64,000 nucleotides of DNA from Archangium primigenium (GTDB taxonomy: Bacteria > Myxococcota > Myxococcia > Myxococcales > Myxococcaceae), in the NCBI RefSeq assembly GCF_016904885.1, contig NZ_JADWYI010000001.1, positions 9,295,224 to 9,359,223 on the forward strand, read 5' to 3'. Position numbers and translations under genes: made by a program. Shown piece after piece: positions 52,858 to 61,170 of the stretch. The stretch's first letter is position 1, and each line of letters begins with the position of its first letter. The notes beneath the pieces were generated by a model. That model was not told where the DNA came from. It ran no database searches and saw only the letters and a program-made list of their open reading frames with translations.

Positions 52858-53007
52858 GTCCGGCTCCTTCGCGCACCGGCACCACGGAGGGCCGAAAGGG
52901 CCCCCCGCACCGAGCGCGTGTCGCCGCACAAATTCGGGACAGCAAGCATCTCCGGCAACGTGGACTCCGGACCCATGACGACAGGCCGCCTGCCCGGTAC
53001 GGCGGGC

Positions 53008-54108
53008 CTAGCGCGCGACGGCGTGGCTCAGGGCGCGGTGCACGGCCTCGAGCGCCTTGCGGGCCTCGAGCAGCTCGGCGCGCTCGGCGGTCAGCGAGGC
53101 GACCTGCTGGGCGAGCACGTCGCGCTCACCCTGGAGGGTGTCCACGGTGCGGCGCAGGGTGGCGGTCTCCTCCTGCACGATCTCCAGCTCCCCGGCGAGC
53201 CGCTCCTCCTCGGAGAGGCTGTCGGCGAGGGCCTTCTTGGCCTCGACCACGGCGCTCTCCAGGGTGGCGCGCTCCTCGGCGGCGGCCTGCATGGCCTGAC
53301 GCGCCTCCTGCAGGGACAGGAGGGCCTCGTCGCGCTCGCCCTCCAGCGAGGACAATTCGCGCTCCAGGTCGGCCAGGAGCTTCACCCGGCCCTCCACCTC
53401 GCTGGCCAGGCGCCGCGCCTCGTCCATGCGCAGGCGGGCCTCCTCGGTGGCCTTCTCCGACTGGCGCCGAGTGACTTCCAGGTCCTGGGTGAGCGAGAGG
53501 TTGAGGGCCTTGAAGCGGGTGAGCTCGGCCTGGAGGGTGGAGATGCGCTCCACGGCGCGCAGGCCCGCCTCGGCGACGCTGGCCGGCAGGGGCTCGGGGC
53601 GGGGGTTCTCGCGCACCGCCTTGAGGCGCTCCTTGAGGCGCTCGCGCCGGGCGTGCGTGTCCATCTCCTCGCGGGCCGGGACCGGGGCGGGCGGCGCGGG
53701 CGTCTGCACCTCCACCTCGTGCACGGGGGGCTCGGCGCGGGCCACGGGGGCGGCGGCCGGAGCGGCGGCCGGAACCGAGGCGACCGAGGCCACGGCCGAC
53801 ACGTCCGCGTCACGCGCCTGCTGCTCGGCGGAGGCGCGCAGGGCGGCGTCCAGCACCTCGGAGGCCGTGGGCCGCGGGGCGCGCGAGCGCTCGATGCGGG
53901 CGCGCACCTCGGCGGACAGGTCCTGGGCGGCCGTGCTCGGGGCGTCGTCCGCCTCGGGGAGGCGCGGCTCGGCGAGGGCCTCCGGCTCCCGGGCCGACTC
54001 GGCCTCCGAGGCCTCCTCGGACGCCGCGGGGTCCACGACACCGGTGAAGGCGCCCAGCCGCAGGCGCGGCTTGGCACGGGACACGTTCTGCTCGAAGGCC
54101 TTCTTCAT
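53008..54108 (-). CDS. pomX: PomX, scaffold of the Pom division-site system
   Basis: 366 residues. It begins MKKAFEQNVSRAKPRLRLGA, the conserved N-terminal peptide that stimulates the PomZ ATPase in Myxococcus xanthus; K13 and R15, the key basic residues there, are both present. An Ala/Pro-rich linker (about 90-165) is followed by a long coiled coil (about 180-360; LTRFKALNLSLTQDLEVTRRQSEKATEE). PomX polymers nucleate the PomXYZ cluster that marks mid-cell for FtsZ. It is shorter than the M. xanthus protein (about 400, from memory). It lies directly after pomZ on the same strand (36 bp). Confidence 0.93.
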   Translation of the reverse strand: MKKAFEQNVSRAKPRLRLGAFTGVVDPAASEEASEAESAREPEALAEPRLPEADDAPSTAAQDLSAEVRARIERSRAPRPTASEVLDAALRASAEQQARDADVSAVASVASVPAAAPAAAPVARAEPPVHEVEVQTPAPPAPVPAREEMDTHARRERLKERLKAVRENPRPEPLPASVAEAGLRAVERISTLQAELTRFKALNLSLTQDLEVTRRQSEKATEEARLRMDEARRLASEVEGRVKLLADLERELSSLEGERDEALLSLQEARQAMQAAAEERATLESAVVEAKKALADSLSEEERLAGELEIVQEETATLRRTVDTLQGERDVLAQQVASLTAERAELLEARKALEAVHRALSHAVAR

Positions 54109-54144
54109 TGGACGGACTTGATAGCGGAAGGGGTGTGGGGGTCG

Positions 54145-55104
54145 TCAACCGGCCTGCTTCGCATCCGTACCGCTACCGGGTGTCGCGCCCGCCCGCAAGC
54201 GCGGAAGCACATGCTGGATGAGGGCCTCGATGTCCGTGGCCCCCTTGGAGCCGGGGTCCGCCACGAAGATGGGGCGGCCCTCGCTGGCGGCCTGGGCGAA
54301 CTTCGTGCACTGCCGGATGATGGTGGGCAGCAGGAACTCCGGGTAGTGCGTCTGCAGCGCCTCCAGGGCCTCCTTGGCCAGCCGGAAGGTGGCGTTGAAG
54401 GAGTTGACCACGATGAACACGTGGTCCAGCACGTGGTTCAAGTCCTCGTCCAGGCCCTGCACCGTCTCGAAGAGCAGCTTGAGGCCGTGAAAGGACAGGA
54501 AGTCGGCCAACACGGGGACGAACAGGTCGTTGGCCGCCATGAGGGCGTTGAGGTTGAGCAGGCCGAAGGAGGGCGGCGCGTCGAAGACGATGACGTCGTA
54601 GCGGCCCTCCACTTCCTTGAGGGCGTTTCTCAGCTTGAACTCGCGCCCCGCCATGGGCATGAGCGCCAGGTCCACCGTGGACATGGTGAGGTTGGAGGGC
54701 ACGAAGTCCAGGTTGGGCAGGCTCGTCTTCTGGATGACCTCGGACAGGGGCGCCTTGCGCACCAGGACGTTGAGCAGCGTCTGGTCGAAGTCCTCGCCCT
54801 CGTAGCCCAGGCACTTGGTGGCGTGGCCCTGGCTGTCCAGGTCGATGATGAGCACCGAGTAGCCCAGCTCCGCCAGCCGCCACGCGTAGGACGTGGACAG
54901 GGACGTCTTGCCCGTGCCGCCCTTGAAGTTGAGGAAGAGCTGCTTTCTGCGGCCCATGGGCTCCGGGAAGCGCCCGTGCTGCTCGCGCAGCGCCCACACC
55001 TCGGCCCCCGTGTAGCTGTCCTGCTTGAGCGCCGGAGTGATGGACTTCAGCGGCAGGCCGAGCAGCTCGGCGACCTGCTTGGGACTGTACGTCGGCGCAT
55101 CCAT
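54145..55104 (-). CDS. pomZ: PomZ, ParA/MinD-type ATPase of division positioning
   Basis: 319 residues, the same length as M. xanthus PomZ as I recall it. The deviant Walker A is FKGGTGKTS with K66, the catalytic Asp is D90 (IIDLDSQGHATK), and switch II follows (VIVFDAPPSFG). These are exactly the residue numbers used for mutants of M. xanthus PomZ, formerly called AgmE. An N-terminal HTH-like segment (YSPKQVAELLGLPLKSITPALKQ) precedes. ATP-bound dimers bind the nucleoid and carry the PomXY cluster to mid-cell. It lies between pomY and pomX. Confidence 0.96.
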   Translation of the reverse strand: MDAPTYSPKQVAELLGLPLKSITPALKQDSYTGAEVWALREQHGRFPEPMGRRKQLFLNFKGGTGKTSLSTSYAWRLAELGYSVLIIDLDSQGHATKCLGYEGEDFDQTLLNVLVRKAPLSEVIQKTSLPNLDFVPSNLTMSTVDLALMPMAGREFKLRNALKEVEGRYDVIVFDAPPSFGLLNLNALMAANDLFVPVLADFLSFHGLKLLFETVQGLDEDLNHVLDHVFIVVNSFNATFRLAKEALEALQTHYPEFLLPTIIRQCTKFAQAASEGRPIFVADPGSKGATDIEALIQHVLPRLRAGATPGSGTDAKQAG

Positions 55105-55156
55105 GAGAACCCTTCAAGAACCCTTCGCCAACCTGGGACGGGGGTCATACCTTGCC

Positions 55157-56809
55157 TCAAGAGGCGAAGTATTTGTGACCTCTGCGCACGACCGAGCCCC
55201 TGGCCACCAACAGGGCGAGCGCCTCCTGGGCCAATTCGGGCGTGGACCGGATGCTGGTGGCCAGTTCTCCCAGGGACCGCCCCCGGATGGCCACGCGGAT
55301 TTCCGCCAACAGGGGAGCACACAACGCTTCCACGGGCGAGGGGGCGGCGCGCACGGTGGGACGGGGTGCGACCGCGGCGGCCGGGGTAGGCACGGGGGCG
55401 GCCTTGGGTGGGGCGACCGGAGCCGGTGCAGGTGCCGGGGCGAGCGCGACGGCGCGCGGGGGCGCCACCCGGGGCGTGAGCGTGGCCCGCACGGGGTGCA
55501 CGGGCAGCGTGGCGAGCCGGCGGATCTCCCGGCGGCGGCGGCCCTCGTCCAGCTCCACCACCGCGGACACGTCCTGGCCGAGGATGCGGCCCAGGCTCTG
55601 CGCGGCGGCGCGGCGCACGCGCACCTCGGAGTCCTTGAGGGCCTCGAGCAGCAGGGTGCGCGCGGACTCGCCGCTGCCCGCGCCGAGCGCCAGGGCGGCG
55701 AGGCTGCGCACCTCGACGTCCGGGTCGTGGATGGCCTCCTCGCCCAGGCGCCGCGAGTTCTCCCCCTCCAGGCCGAGCGCCAGGAGCGAGGCGCGCCGGC
55801 GCACGCCCCGGTCCGGGTCCTTCACCGCCTGGGCCAGGTGCGGCGCGGCCTCCTGGGGCGAGAGCGACAGCAGCGCCTTGAGCGCGGCGATGCGCACCTC
55901 GGGCACCCGCGAGGAGAGCAGCGGGGACACCACCGAGGCGCCCTGCTCCTTGCCCACCTCGGCGAAGGCCGCCAGGAGCGCCACCTGCACGCTGGGCGTG
56001 TCCTCGGCGTGCAGGGCGCTGGCCAGGGCGGGCGCGGCGGCCGGCTGGCCCAGGGCCTTGAGCCGCTCGGCGGCGCGCACGCGCGAGGTGGCGTCCGGCG
56101 CGGACAGCTCGCGCACGGAGAAGCCGAACAGCGACTCGTCCCCGGCGCCCGTGCCGGACAGCTCCGCGAGCTGCCCGGCGCTCACCGCGAGCCGCCCCTC
56201 CTGCTGCAGCCGCCACGCGTGCTGCACCACGGACGAGGCCGACGCCCCGGCCGCCGGCGCGCCCACCGTGGCCAGCGCGGGCACCGCCACGGGCACGGGG
56301 ACGGGCACCGGCACCGGCGCGGCGACCCCCTCGGCCGCCGCCGGAGCGCGCGCCGCCTCCACCGCCGAGGGCCAGGGGTACTTGGGCCCGGGCCCCGACT
56401 GTCCGGGCCGCTCGAGCACCTCGCTGCGCAGCTGGGAGATGAAGGACGCCAGGTCGATCCCCAGCCCGTCCTCGTCGTCTTCGTCCCGCTCGGGCCGCCC
56501 CGAGGCGCGGATGCGGCTGGCCTCCAGGAGCTTGCCGAGCAGCTGGCCGCGCTCGGTGCGCAAGGCCTGGTTGACGCGGGTGAGCTCCTCGCGCTCGGTG
56601 CCCACGCGGCCCATGCGCACCTCCATCTGCGCCAGCTCGCTGCGCAGCTCCAGCTCGCGCTGCTCGGACAGCGCCACCTCGCGCTTGAGGTGCTCCAGCT
56701 CCGCGCGCGTGGACGTCAGCTCGTGATGGAGCTGTTCCGCACGGGCCTCGAAATAGACAATCTTCTCGAGTGCGCTTCTGAGCAGCGCGTCCGGACGCTC
56801 GTCACTCAC
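55157..56809 (-). CDS. pomY: PomY, HEAT-repeat partner of the Pom system
   Basis: 550 residues from GTG 56809. N-terminal coiled coil (about 15-105; RAEQLHHELTSTRAELEHLKREV), a Pro/Val linker (about 160-190), HEAT repeats (about 225-405; VRAAERLKALG, VRIAALKALLSLSP, VRRRASLLALGLEG, VRSLAALALGAG, VRRAAAQSLGRIL), a second Pro/Ala-rich linker and a small C-terminal domain. This is the PomY architecture. PomY condenses on PomX and recruits FtsZ. It is shorter than the M. xanthus protein (about 680, from memory). It is first in the pomY-pomZ-pomX order. Confidence 0.93.
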   Translation of the reverse strand: MSDERPDALLRSALEKIVYFEARAEQLHHELTSTRAELEHLKREVALSEQRELELRSELAQMEVRMGRVGTEREELTRVNQALRTERGQLLGKLLEASRIRASGRPERDEDDEDGLGIDLASFISQLRSEVLERPGQSGPGPKYPWPSAVEAARAPAAAEGVAAPVPVPVPVPVAVPALATVGAPAAGASASSVVQHAWRLQQEGRLAVSAGQLAELSGTGAGDESLFGFSVRELSAPDATSRVRAAERLKALGQPAAAPALASALHAEDTPSVQVALLAAFAEVGKEQGASVVSPLLSSRVPEVRIAALKALLSLSPQEAAPHLAQAVKDPDRGVRRRASLLALGLEGENSRRLGEEAIHDPDVEVRSLAALALGAGSGESARTLLLEALKDSEVRVRRAAAQSLGRILGQDVSAVVELDEGRRRREIRRLATLPVHPVRATLTPRVAPPRAVALAPAPAPAPVAPPKAAPVPTPAAAVAPRPTVRAAPSPVEALCAPLLAEIRVAIRGRSLGELATSIRSTPELAQEALALLVARGSVVRRGHKYFAS

Positions 56810-57046
56810 GGCCTGAAATGCCCTCCCTCGTCACTGCGGGGCCCCTCGGTGGGCCGTGCGTGCCTGGGAAACACGCGCGGCGCCGGGTCCCGAGCGGATA
56901 ACCCCCGGGAGGGCGCACCCTATGCCACAATTTCGAGCGAGGTAAACCCCTGAAATGGTTGAGACTTTCCCCCGAGCCAGGGTCCACGGGGGATTGACAA
57001 CGGCGCCGGGGCCGAATTCTCGGCCTCGGCGCATGTCCCGCGCGGA

Positions 57047-57631
57047 CTACCAGGGGCTGTTGCCGCTCAGCTCCGCCGGGGTCGGCGTGGAGAGCTTGGG
57101 GCTGCTCAGACCCTGGAGCAGGGACATGCCCGTGCCGCCGAAGGTGTTCACGCCCGCGCCGAAGGACTCCATCATGCCCTGGCCCACCTTGCCGTGCCGG
57201 AAGCTCTGGAAGGCGTCCTGGGCGAAGGTGCCCGCCTCGTTGAAGTGCGCGGTGCCCTGCGACATCTGGCCCGAGCTCACCTGCTGCAGGTTGTTCATCA
57301 CGCTGTGGTGCGAGGCGGGCGAGATGCCGAAGCCCGTGCGCTGCAGGGCGTTGTTCACGCCGCCCACCAGCGAGCCGTAGAAGCTCGGGTTCTGCTGCGC
57401 CTGCTGGGAGATCTGCGGCCGCATCTGGCCGGCGAGCGACGGGTTGGCCAGGTGCGGGTTGACCGTCCGGGGCGAGAAGGACGAGGCGCCGGGGCTGAAC
57501 CCGCCCGGCTTGTTCGTCGGGAGGAGGTCGGCCTTGGGGGCCGTCAGGGTCTGCGTGGGCGACTTGGGGGCGTCGAGGGAGGAACCAGACTTGGGGGAGA
57601 TCGGCGAGGAGGAGAAGCCCTTGATCTTCAT
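57047..57631 (-). CDS. Protein of unknown function, Ser/Pro/Gln-rich
   Basis: 194 residues from ATG 57631 (MKIKGFSSSPISPK), with AAGGA eight bases upstream; the frame is open further (to 57865), but that part overlaps the divergent gene region. The N-terminal 110 residues are disordered and Pro/Ser-rich; the rest is Gly/Gln/Asn-rich with small helical pieces (SFYGSLVGGVNNALQRTGFGIS). No signal peptide, no family recognised. Similar short disordered proteins occur in myxobacteria. Confidence 0.65.
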   Translation of the reverse strand: MKIKGFSSSPISPKSGSSLDAPKSPTQTLTAPKADLLPTNKPGGFSPGASSFSPRTVNPHLANPSLAGQMRPQISQQAQQNPSFYGSLVGGVNNALQRTGFGISPASHHSVMNNLQQVSSGQMSQGTAHFNEAGTFAQDAFQSFRHGKVGQGMMESFGAGVNTFGGTGMSLLQGLSSPKLSTPTPAELSGNSPW

Positions 57632-57863
57632 GGTCGTGTCCTTTGCGGGAAGCGCGGTGGGGTTCCGCCCTTGCGATGACAGGGGAGACTGCACCGCCCG
57701 TGCCAGCCCCACCGCCCCCTCGGTCCCCGCGTCCTCCTCGTGATTCCGGGGGTTTACGAAGCGGTGGCCCGCACTCCGGGTGGTGACAACAGTCATCGCC
57801 TGGTGACGTGCGTCCCCATCCTCCGGGTGACGGACCCCCCGGGACTGCGCTTCACTGCGGGGC

Positions 57864-58241
57864 ATGACTCCTCAAGATGCCCAGCGGGTCCTCTCCGAGA
57901 CGGACGTGGTGCCGTGCCGGGAGCTGCCCCTCGCCGACGCCCGACGCCTCGTGGACACGTGCCTCGCCGAGGGCCTGCCCGCGCTCGTCCACCGCGAGGC
58001 GTGCAGCAAGCCCTCCTGCTCTCCGAAGTTCCAGGTGCTCGTGCGCCCCGAGGACGCGCCCCGGGTGGAGGCCCTGCTCCAGCGCCACTGGCGCGACAGC
58101 CTCGCGCGCGAGGGCCTGGTGCCCGCGGGGGCCGCGCTGCTCGCGGTGCCCGACGAGGGGGAGCTGCCCTGCCCCGCCTGTGGCACGGCCGCGCCCCTCC
58201 AGGAAGGCGCCTGCTCCGACTGCGGCCTGCAACTCGAATGA
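57864..58241 (+). CDS. Small protein with C-terminal zinc ribbon
   Basis: 125 residues. The N-terminal 90 residues form an alpha/beta domain (LADARRLVDTCLAEGLPALVHREACSK ... FQVLVRPEDAPRVEALLQRHW) reminiscent of DUF2007-type signal-transducing modules. The C-terminus has two CxxC pairs (CPACG, CSDCG), a zinc ribbon. The stop overlaps the start of the membrane protein gene (ATGA), so they form one unit. Confidence 0.75.
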   Translation: MTPQDAQRVLSETDVVPCRELPLADARRLVDTCLAEGLPALVHREACSKPSCSPKFQVLVRPEDAPRVEALLQRHWRDSLAREGLVPAGAALLAVPDEGELPCPACGTAAPLQEGACSDCGLQLE

Positions 58242-58993
58242 CCCCGCCCCGGCTCCTGGCCTTCCTCCTGTCGCTGCCCCTCTGGCTGGCGTTCACGCTG
58301 CGCCTCATCCTGTTCTTCAACGGCGACCTGGCGTACGCGCTCATGAACGGCCCGGACGGCCCGGCGCTGCTGCGGCTGCTCTTCGTGGCGGGCCTCACGC
58401 TGCTCGTCCTGCTCGGCGGGTACGTGCTCGTCTATTACGCGCGAGGACAGCGGGCCCACGTGGCCGCGTTCACCGTGCGCGGCCGGACCCATGTCACGCT
58501 CAACGACCTGAGCCCCGCGGTCATCGGCTGGAGCATCACGTGCACCAGCGCGCTCGTGCTGCACTCCCTCGTGGGCGCCGCCACGGGCTTCGCGCCCGGC
58601 TTTCCCCTCGCGCTCGGCTGCTGGCTCGTCACGCTCGGCGCGGGAACCCTCTTCACCTGGCGGGCGGAGGCCCGCATGCGCTCGGGCGGCCTGGATCTCA
58701 TCCTCGATGGGCACACCCGGCGGCTGTCCCTGCCGCCCATCCGCAACGCCGAGGGCATCTTCGAGCGGGGCCACCGGCTGGAGCTCGACTGCGCCCGCAT
58801 CCAGCGCATCACCCTGGAGCGACACATCCACCGGGATGCCGAGGGTCACCCCTCCACGCGCCACCGGCCCACGATCACCTACCTGGACGAGCGCGGCGAG
58901 CCCCGCCAGGAAACCATCGTGGACTGGGGCTTGGAGGAGCGCGCGAGCGCCCTGGTCCTCTGGCTACAGAAGCGGCTGGACGCCCGATCTTGA
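58238..58993 (+). CDS. Membrane protein with C-terminal cytoplasmic domain
   Basis: 251 residues, ATG 58238 overlapping the previous stop. Four hydrophobic helices (FLLSLPLWLAFTLRLILFF, LLRLLFVAGLTLLVLLGGYVLVYY, AVIGWSITCTSALVLHSLV, FPLALGCWLVTLGAGTLF) precede a soluble domain of about 100 residues resembling a PH-like or DUF-type beta fold (LDLILDGHTRRLSLPPIRNAEG). No family recognised. It works with the zinc-ribbon protein if coupling means anything. Confidence 0.72.
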   Translation: MTPPRLLAFLLSLPLWLAFTLRLILFFNGDLAYALMNGPDGPALLRLLFVAGLTLLVLLGGYVLVYYARGQRAHVAAFTVRGRTHVTLNDLSPAVIGWSITCTSALVLHSLVGAATGFAPGFPLALGCWLVTLGAGTLFTWRAEARMRSGGLDLILDGHTRRLSLPPIRNAEGIFERGHRLELDCARIQRITLERHIHRDAEGHPSTRHRPTITYLDERGEPRQETIVDWGLEERASALVLWLQKRLDARS

Positions 58994-59104
58994 TGTCTCG
59001 GGTTCTACCTGGAGTCATTTTCCCCTGACACTTGGCGCGCGGTCCCAGGGCTCGGACTCCAAGAAAGCCCACGCGCGTCGGGCCACGGGGCTATGGTCCT
59101 CGCC

Positions 59105-59692
59105 ATGACGCAACCGAGCCGTTCCGCCTCCACCTACGTCCTCATCGATGCGGAGAACATCGATTGGGCCGTGTCCAACGTCGTGGGACGCAAGCCGGAG
59201 CCCCAGGATCGCGTGCAGTTCGATCGCCTGGTGGCGTTCTGCGAGTCGCGCTTCCCCACCCCCGCGCGCTGCATCGTGGTGCTCAACGCCCGGGGCGAGC
59301 AGCTGCCGGACGTGATGATCGGCTTCGTGCGCGCGCTCAAGACCGCGGGCTGCGAGGTCGTGCTGCTGCACGGCCGCCCCGAGCAGAAGGTGGTGGACAT
59401 CGGCATCCTGAAGTTGCTGGAGGCCATCCGCACCACCAAGCCGGGCGCCCACGTGGTGCTCGCCAGCCACGACGGCAGCGACTTCGCCGCCGCCCTGCGC
59501 CCGCTCCTGGACGAGAAGCGCAAGGTGACGCTGCTGGGTCTGCGCGAGTACGTGAGCCAGCGCTTCCGCGAGTTCGTGCCCGCGGGCCTGGAGATCCTCG
59601 ACCTGGAGATGGACGCCAAGGTCTTCCAGCGTCCCCTGCCCCGGCTGCTGCCCATCCGCGTGGACGACTTCGACGCGGCCGGCTTCCTCTAA
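59105..59692 (+). CDS. NYN-domain protein (LabA/Limkain-type PIN-like)
   Basis: 195 residues from ATG 59105; ATG 59093 is an alternative and neither has a good ribosome site. The PIN-like NYN fold is supported by the acidic set D20 (YVLIDAENIDWAV), ExxxD-like QKVVDIGILKLLEAI and SHDGSDFAAAL (D in the SxDxDF pattern). NYN proteins are predicted RNases. It ends 8 bp before the kinase-like gene, so the two probably form a transcript. Confidence 0.85.
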   Translation: MTQPSRSASTYVLIDAENIDWAVSNVVGRKPEPQDRVQFDRLVAFCESRFPTPARCIVVLNARGEQLPDVMIGFVRALKTAGCEVVLLHGRPEQKVVDIGILKLLEAIRTTKPGAHVVLASHDGSDFAAALRPLLDEKRKVTLLGLREYVSQRFREFVPAGLEILDLEMDAKVFQRPLPRLLPIRVDDFDAAGFL

Positions 59693-59700
59693 GAGGTCCC

Positions 59701-60414
59701 ATGGGCGACACGCCCCGGTGGAATGGAGGCAAGCTCGGCCCCTACCACGTGGGCCGCCGCTACCGGCGCGTGCCGCCTGACCTGGGCCGCGTCTACGAGG
59801 CCCACCACGTGGAGACGGGCGCCTCGGCGCTCGTGGTCGTGCCCGACAAGGACGAGTCGTGGGCCCCCACCCGGGACTGGCGGGTGAGCGCCCAGGGCTC
59901 GCACTCGCCCCCGTTCCTCGCCGCCGAGGTGGAGCGCGCCCCCGAGGCCAGCCCCGAGTCCGCCGCGGAATTGACGCTGCTGTTCCACCGGCTCGCGGGC
60001 GTGTTCGCCGCCTTCGAGGGCCGCCCGGACGCCCTGCACCACCTCACCGGCACCCTGCCCCGCGACGCGCGCCACCTCGCCCGCTGGCGCCCCCGCCTGC
60101 GCCGACTCGGCCACGCCGTCTGCGCCCTCGCGCTCGCGGTGCTCTTCTGGCCGGGCAGCGCCTCACACGAGCAACACCTCACCGCCGAGCGGCACTTCGC
60201 TCGGACACAGCTCGCCGACCCCCTGCCCTCCAAGCCCTATCCGGACCAGGCGAAGCCCCCCTGCAAGTCGGAGTGGGCCGAGGTGGAGATCCAGGGCGGC
60301 TGCTGGGTGGAGCTCTCCAGGCGCCCGCCTTGCGGCAAGACGACGGAGCACGCGGGCAAGTGTTACCTGCCCTCCAAGGCCGAGCCCCGGCCGCCCCAGT
60401 CCCTCACCCCGTGA
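59701..60414 (+). CDS. Pseudokinase-like membrane protein with Cys-rich tail
   Basis: 237 residues. The N-terminal 110 residues resemble a Ser/Thr kinase N-lobe in outline (LGPYHVGRRYRRVPPDLGRVYEAHHVETGASALVVVP) but lack the glycine loop and the lysine of VAVK, and the catalytic loop and DFG are absent. One membrane helix follows (HAVCALALAVLFWPGSA). The C-terminal 75 residues hold the pattern PCKSE ... GGCWVEL ... PPCGK ... GKCYLP, four cysteines typical of tails found on myxobacterial kinase-related proteins. It cannot be an active kinase; an adaptor role is possible. It follows the NYN gene by 8 bp. Confidence 0.72.
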   Translation: MGDTPRWNGGKLGPYHVGRRYRRVPPDLGRVYEAHHVETGASALVVVPDKDESWAPTRDWRVSAQGSHSPPFLAAEVERAPEASPESAAELTLLFHRLAGVFAAFEGRPDALHHLTGTLPRDARHLARWRPRLRRLGHAVCALALAVLFWPGSASHEQHLTAERHFARTQLADPLPSKPYPDQAKPPCKSEWAEVEIQGGCWVELSRRPPCGKTTEHAGKCYLPSKAEPRPPQSLTP

Positions 60415-60418
60415 CGGG

Positions 60419-60436
60419 CATCGCCTTGCGGCGATG
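60419..60436 (+). terminator. Hairpin after the kinase-like gene
   Basis: Perfect 7-bp stem CATCGCC-TTGC-GGCGATG just after the stop. No T-run follows; it ends 2 bp before the first operator-like repeat. Confidence 0.45.
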
Positions 60437-60438
60437 TG

Positions 60439-60682
60439 ACCTCCGTGGTGAGATGACCTCTAAAGTCAGATTCACGGATCGCGCCGACTGCCAGCGGTGC
60501 CCCTCCGTGCCCCCCTGAGAACGGGGTGCCGTGCTCGTGCGCGGCGCCCACTCTCGGCGATGCCCTCCAAGGTGCCTGGCAGCCCTTGGGGGGCATTGTT
60601 TTTCGCCGAGTCACGCGCGCGGGGACTACTTCGGAAGTTTCCCGCTGACATATTACCTCCGAAGTCATATAACTCCGGAGGT
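60439..60682. promoter_or_regulatory. Array of five 11-bp operator-like repeats before the XRE gene
   Basis: Five related 11-mers of the pattern ACYTC-N-GARGT: ACCTCCGTGGT (60439), ACCTCTAAAGT (60456), ACTTCGGAAGT (60628, perfect inverted repeat), ACCTCCGAAGT (60655) and ACTCCGGAGGT (60672). Members one and two, and four and five, start exactly 17 bp apart. The last pair together forms a 28-bp palindrome with 24 of 28 positions symmetrical, 21 bp upstream of the XRE start. The gap 60467-60627 holds no gene. This looks like the binding region of the XRE protein. Confidence 0.7.
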
Positions 60683-60703
60683 TGGACCGGAGGTGGAAGC
60701 AGC

Positions 60704-61111
60704 ATGGTGCCGAAGAGGGTGGTGGCCCCCCGAGGGAAGCACGAGAGCAAGCAGAAGCTGGCCCGAGCGCTGGGCGACACGGCCCGGGGCGCGCGCAAGC
60801 GCGAGGCGCTGACCCAGGCCGACGTGGCCGAGCGCATTGGACTGGCGACCGAGGTGTATGGACGACTGGAGCGGGGCCTGCTCATGCCGAGCGTGCCCAC
60901 GCTGCGCCGGTTGTGCCTGGCGCTGCGGCTGCCGGCGGACGCGCTTCTGTCGCTCGACATGGCCCGTCCGCCCGCGTGGACGGAGGCCCCCGCGCCGCCC
61001 GAGGAGGAGGGCCCCGAGATGCGGCGGCTGATGCGGCATGTCCGCAAGCTCACTGCTGAACAACTCAAGGCCCTGGCCCTCGTGGCCGCCACCCTGCGGC
61101 GGGAGGAGTGA
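60704..61111 (+). CDS. XRE-family HTH transcription regulator
   Basis: 135 residues from ATG 60704 (GGAGG about ten bases upstream). The HTH spans about residues 28-80 (LGDTARGARKREALTQADVAERIGLATEVYGRLERGLLMPSVPTLRRLCLAL). A short helical C-terminus (about 95-135; EMRRLMRHVRKLTAEQLKALALVAATL) probably dimerises. It is the first gene of a three-gene cassette with an AraC-type regulator and a Ser/Thr kinase, and the repeat array upstream suggests strong autoregulation. Confidence 0.9.
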   Translation: MVPKRVVAPRGKHESKQKLARALGDTARGARKREALTQADVAERIGLATEVYGRLERGLLMPSVPTLRRLCLALRLPADALLSLDMARPPAWTEAPAPPEEEGPEMRRLMRHVRKLTAEQLKALALVAATLRREE

Positions 61112-61125
61112 ACCGCCGCCGGGTC

Positions 61126-61150
61126 GCCCTCCCCCCTCAGGAGGGAGGGC
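61126..61150 (+). terminator. Hairpin between the XRE and AraC genes
   Basis: Perfect 8-bp stem GCCCTCCC (61126-61133) and GGGAGGGC (61143-61150). With no T-tract it may attenuate rather than stop transcription into the AraC gene. Its presence argues that the AraC gene starts at 61171, not at GTG 61108. Confidence 0.45.
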
Positions 61151-61170
61151 TCCAGGGCGCGGGGGAGGCT

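Noticed and set aside
52984-53008. Possible terminator after pomX
   Set aside because: The stem is short, imperfect and lacks a T-run; it cannot be told from chance GC pairing.
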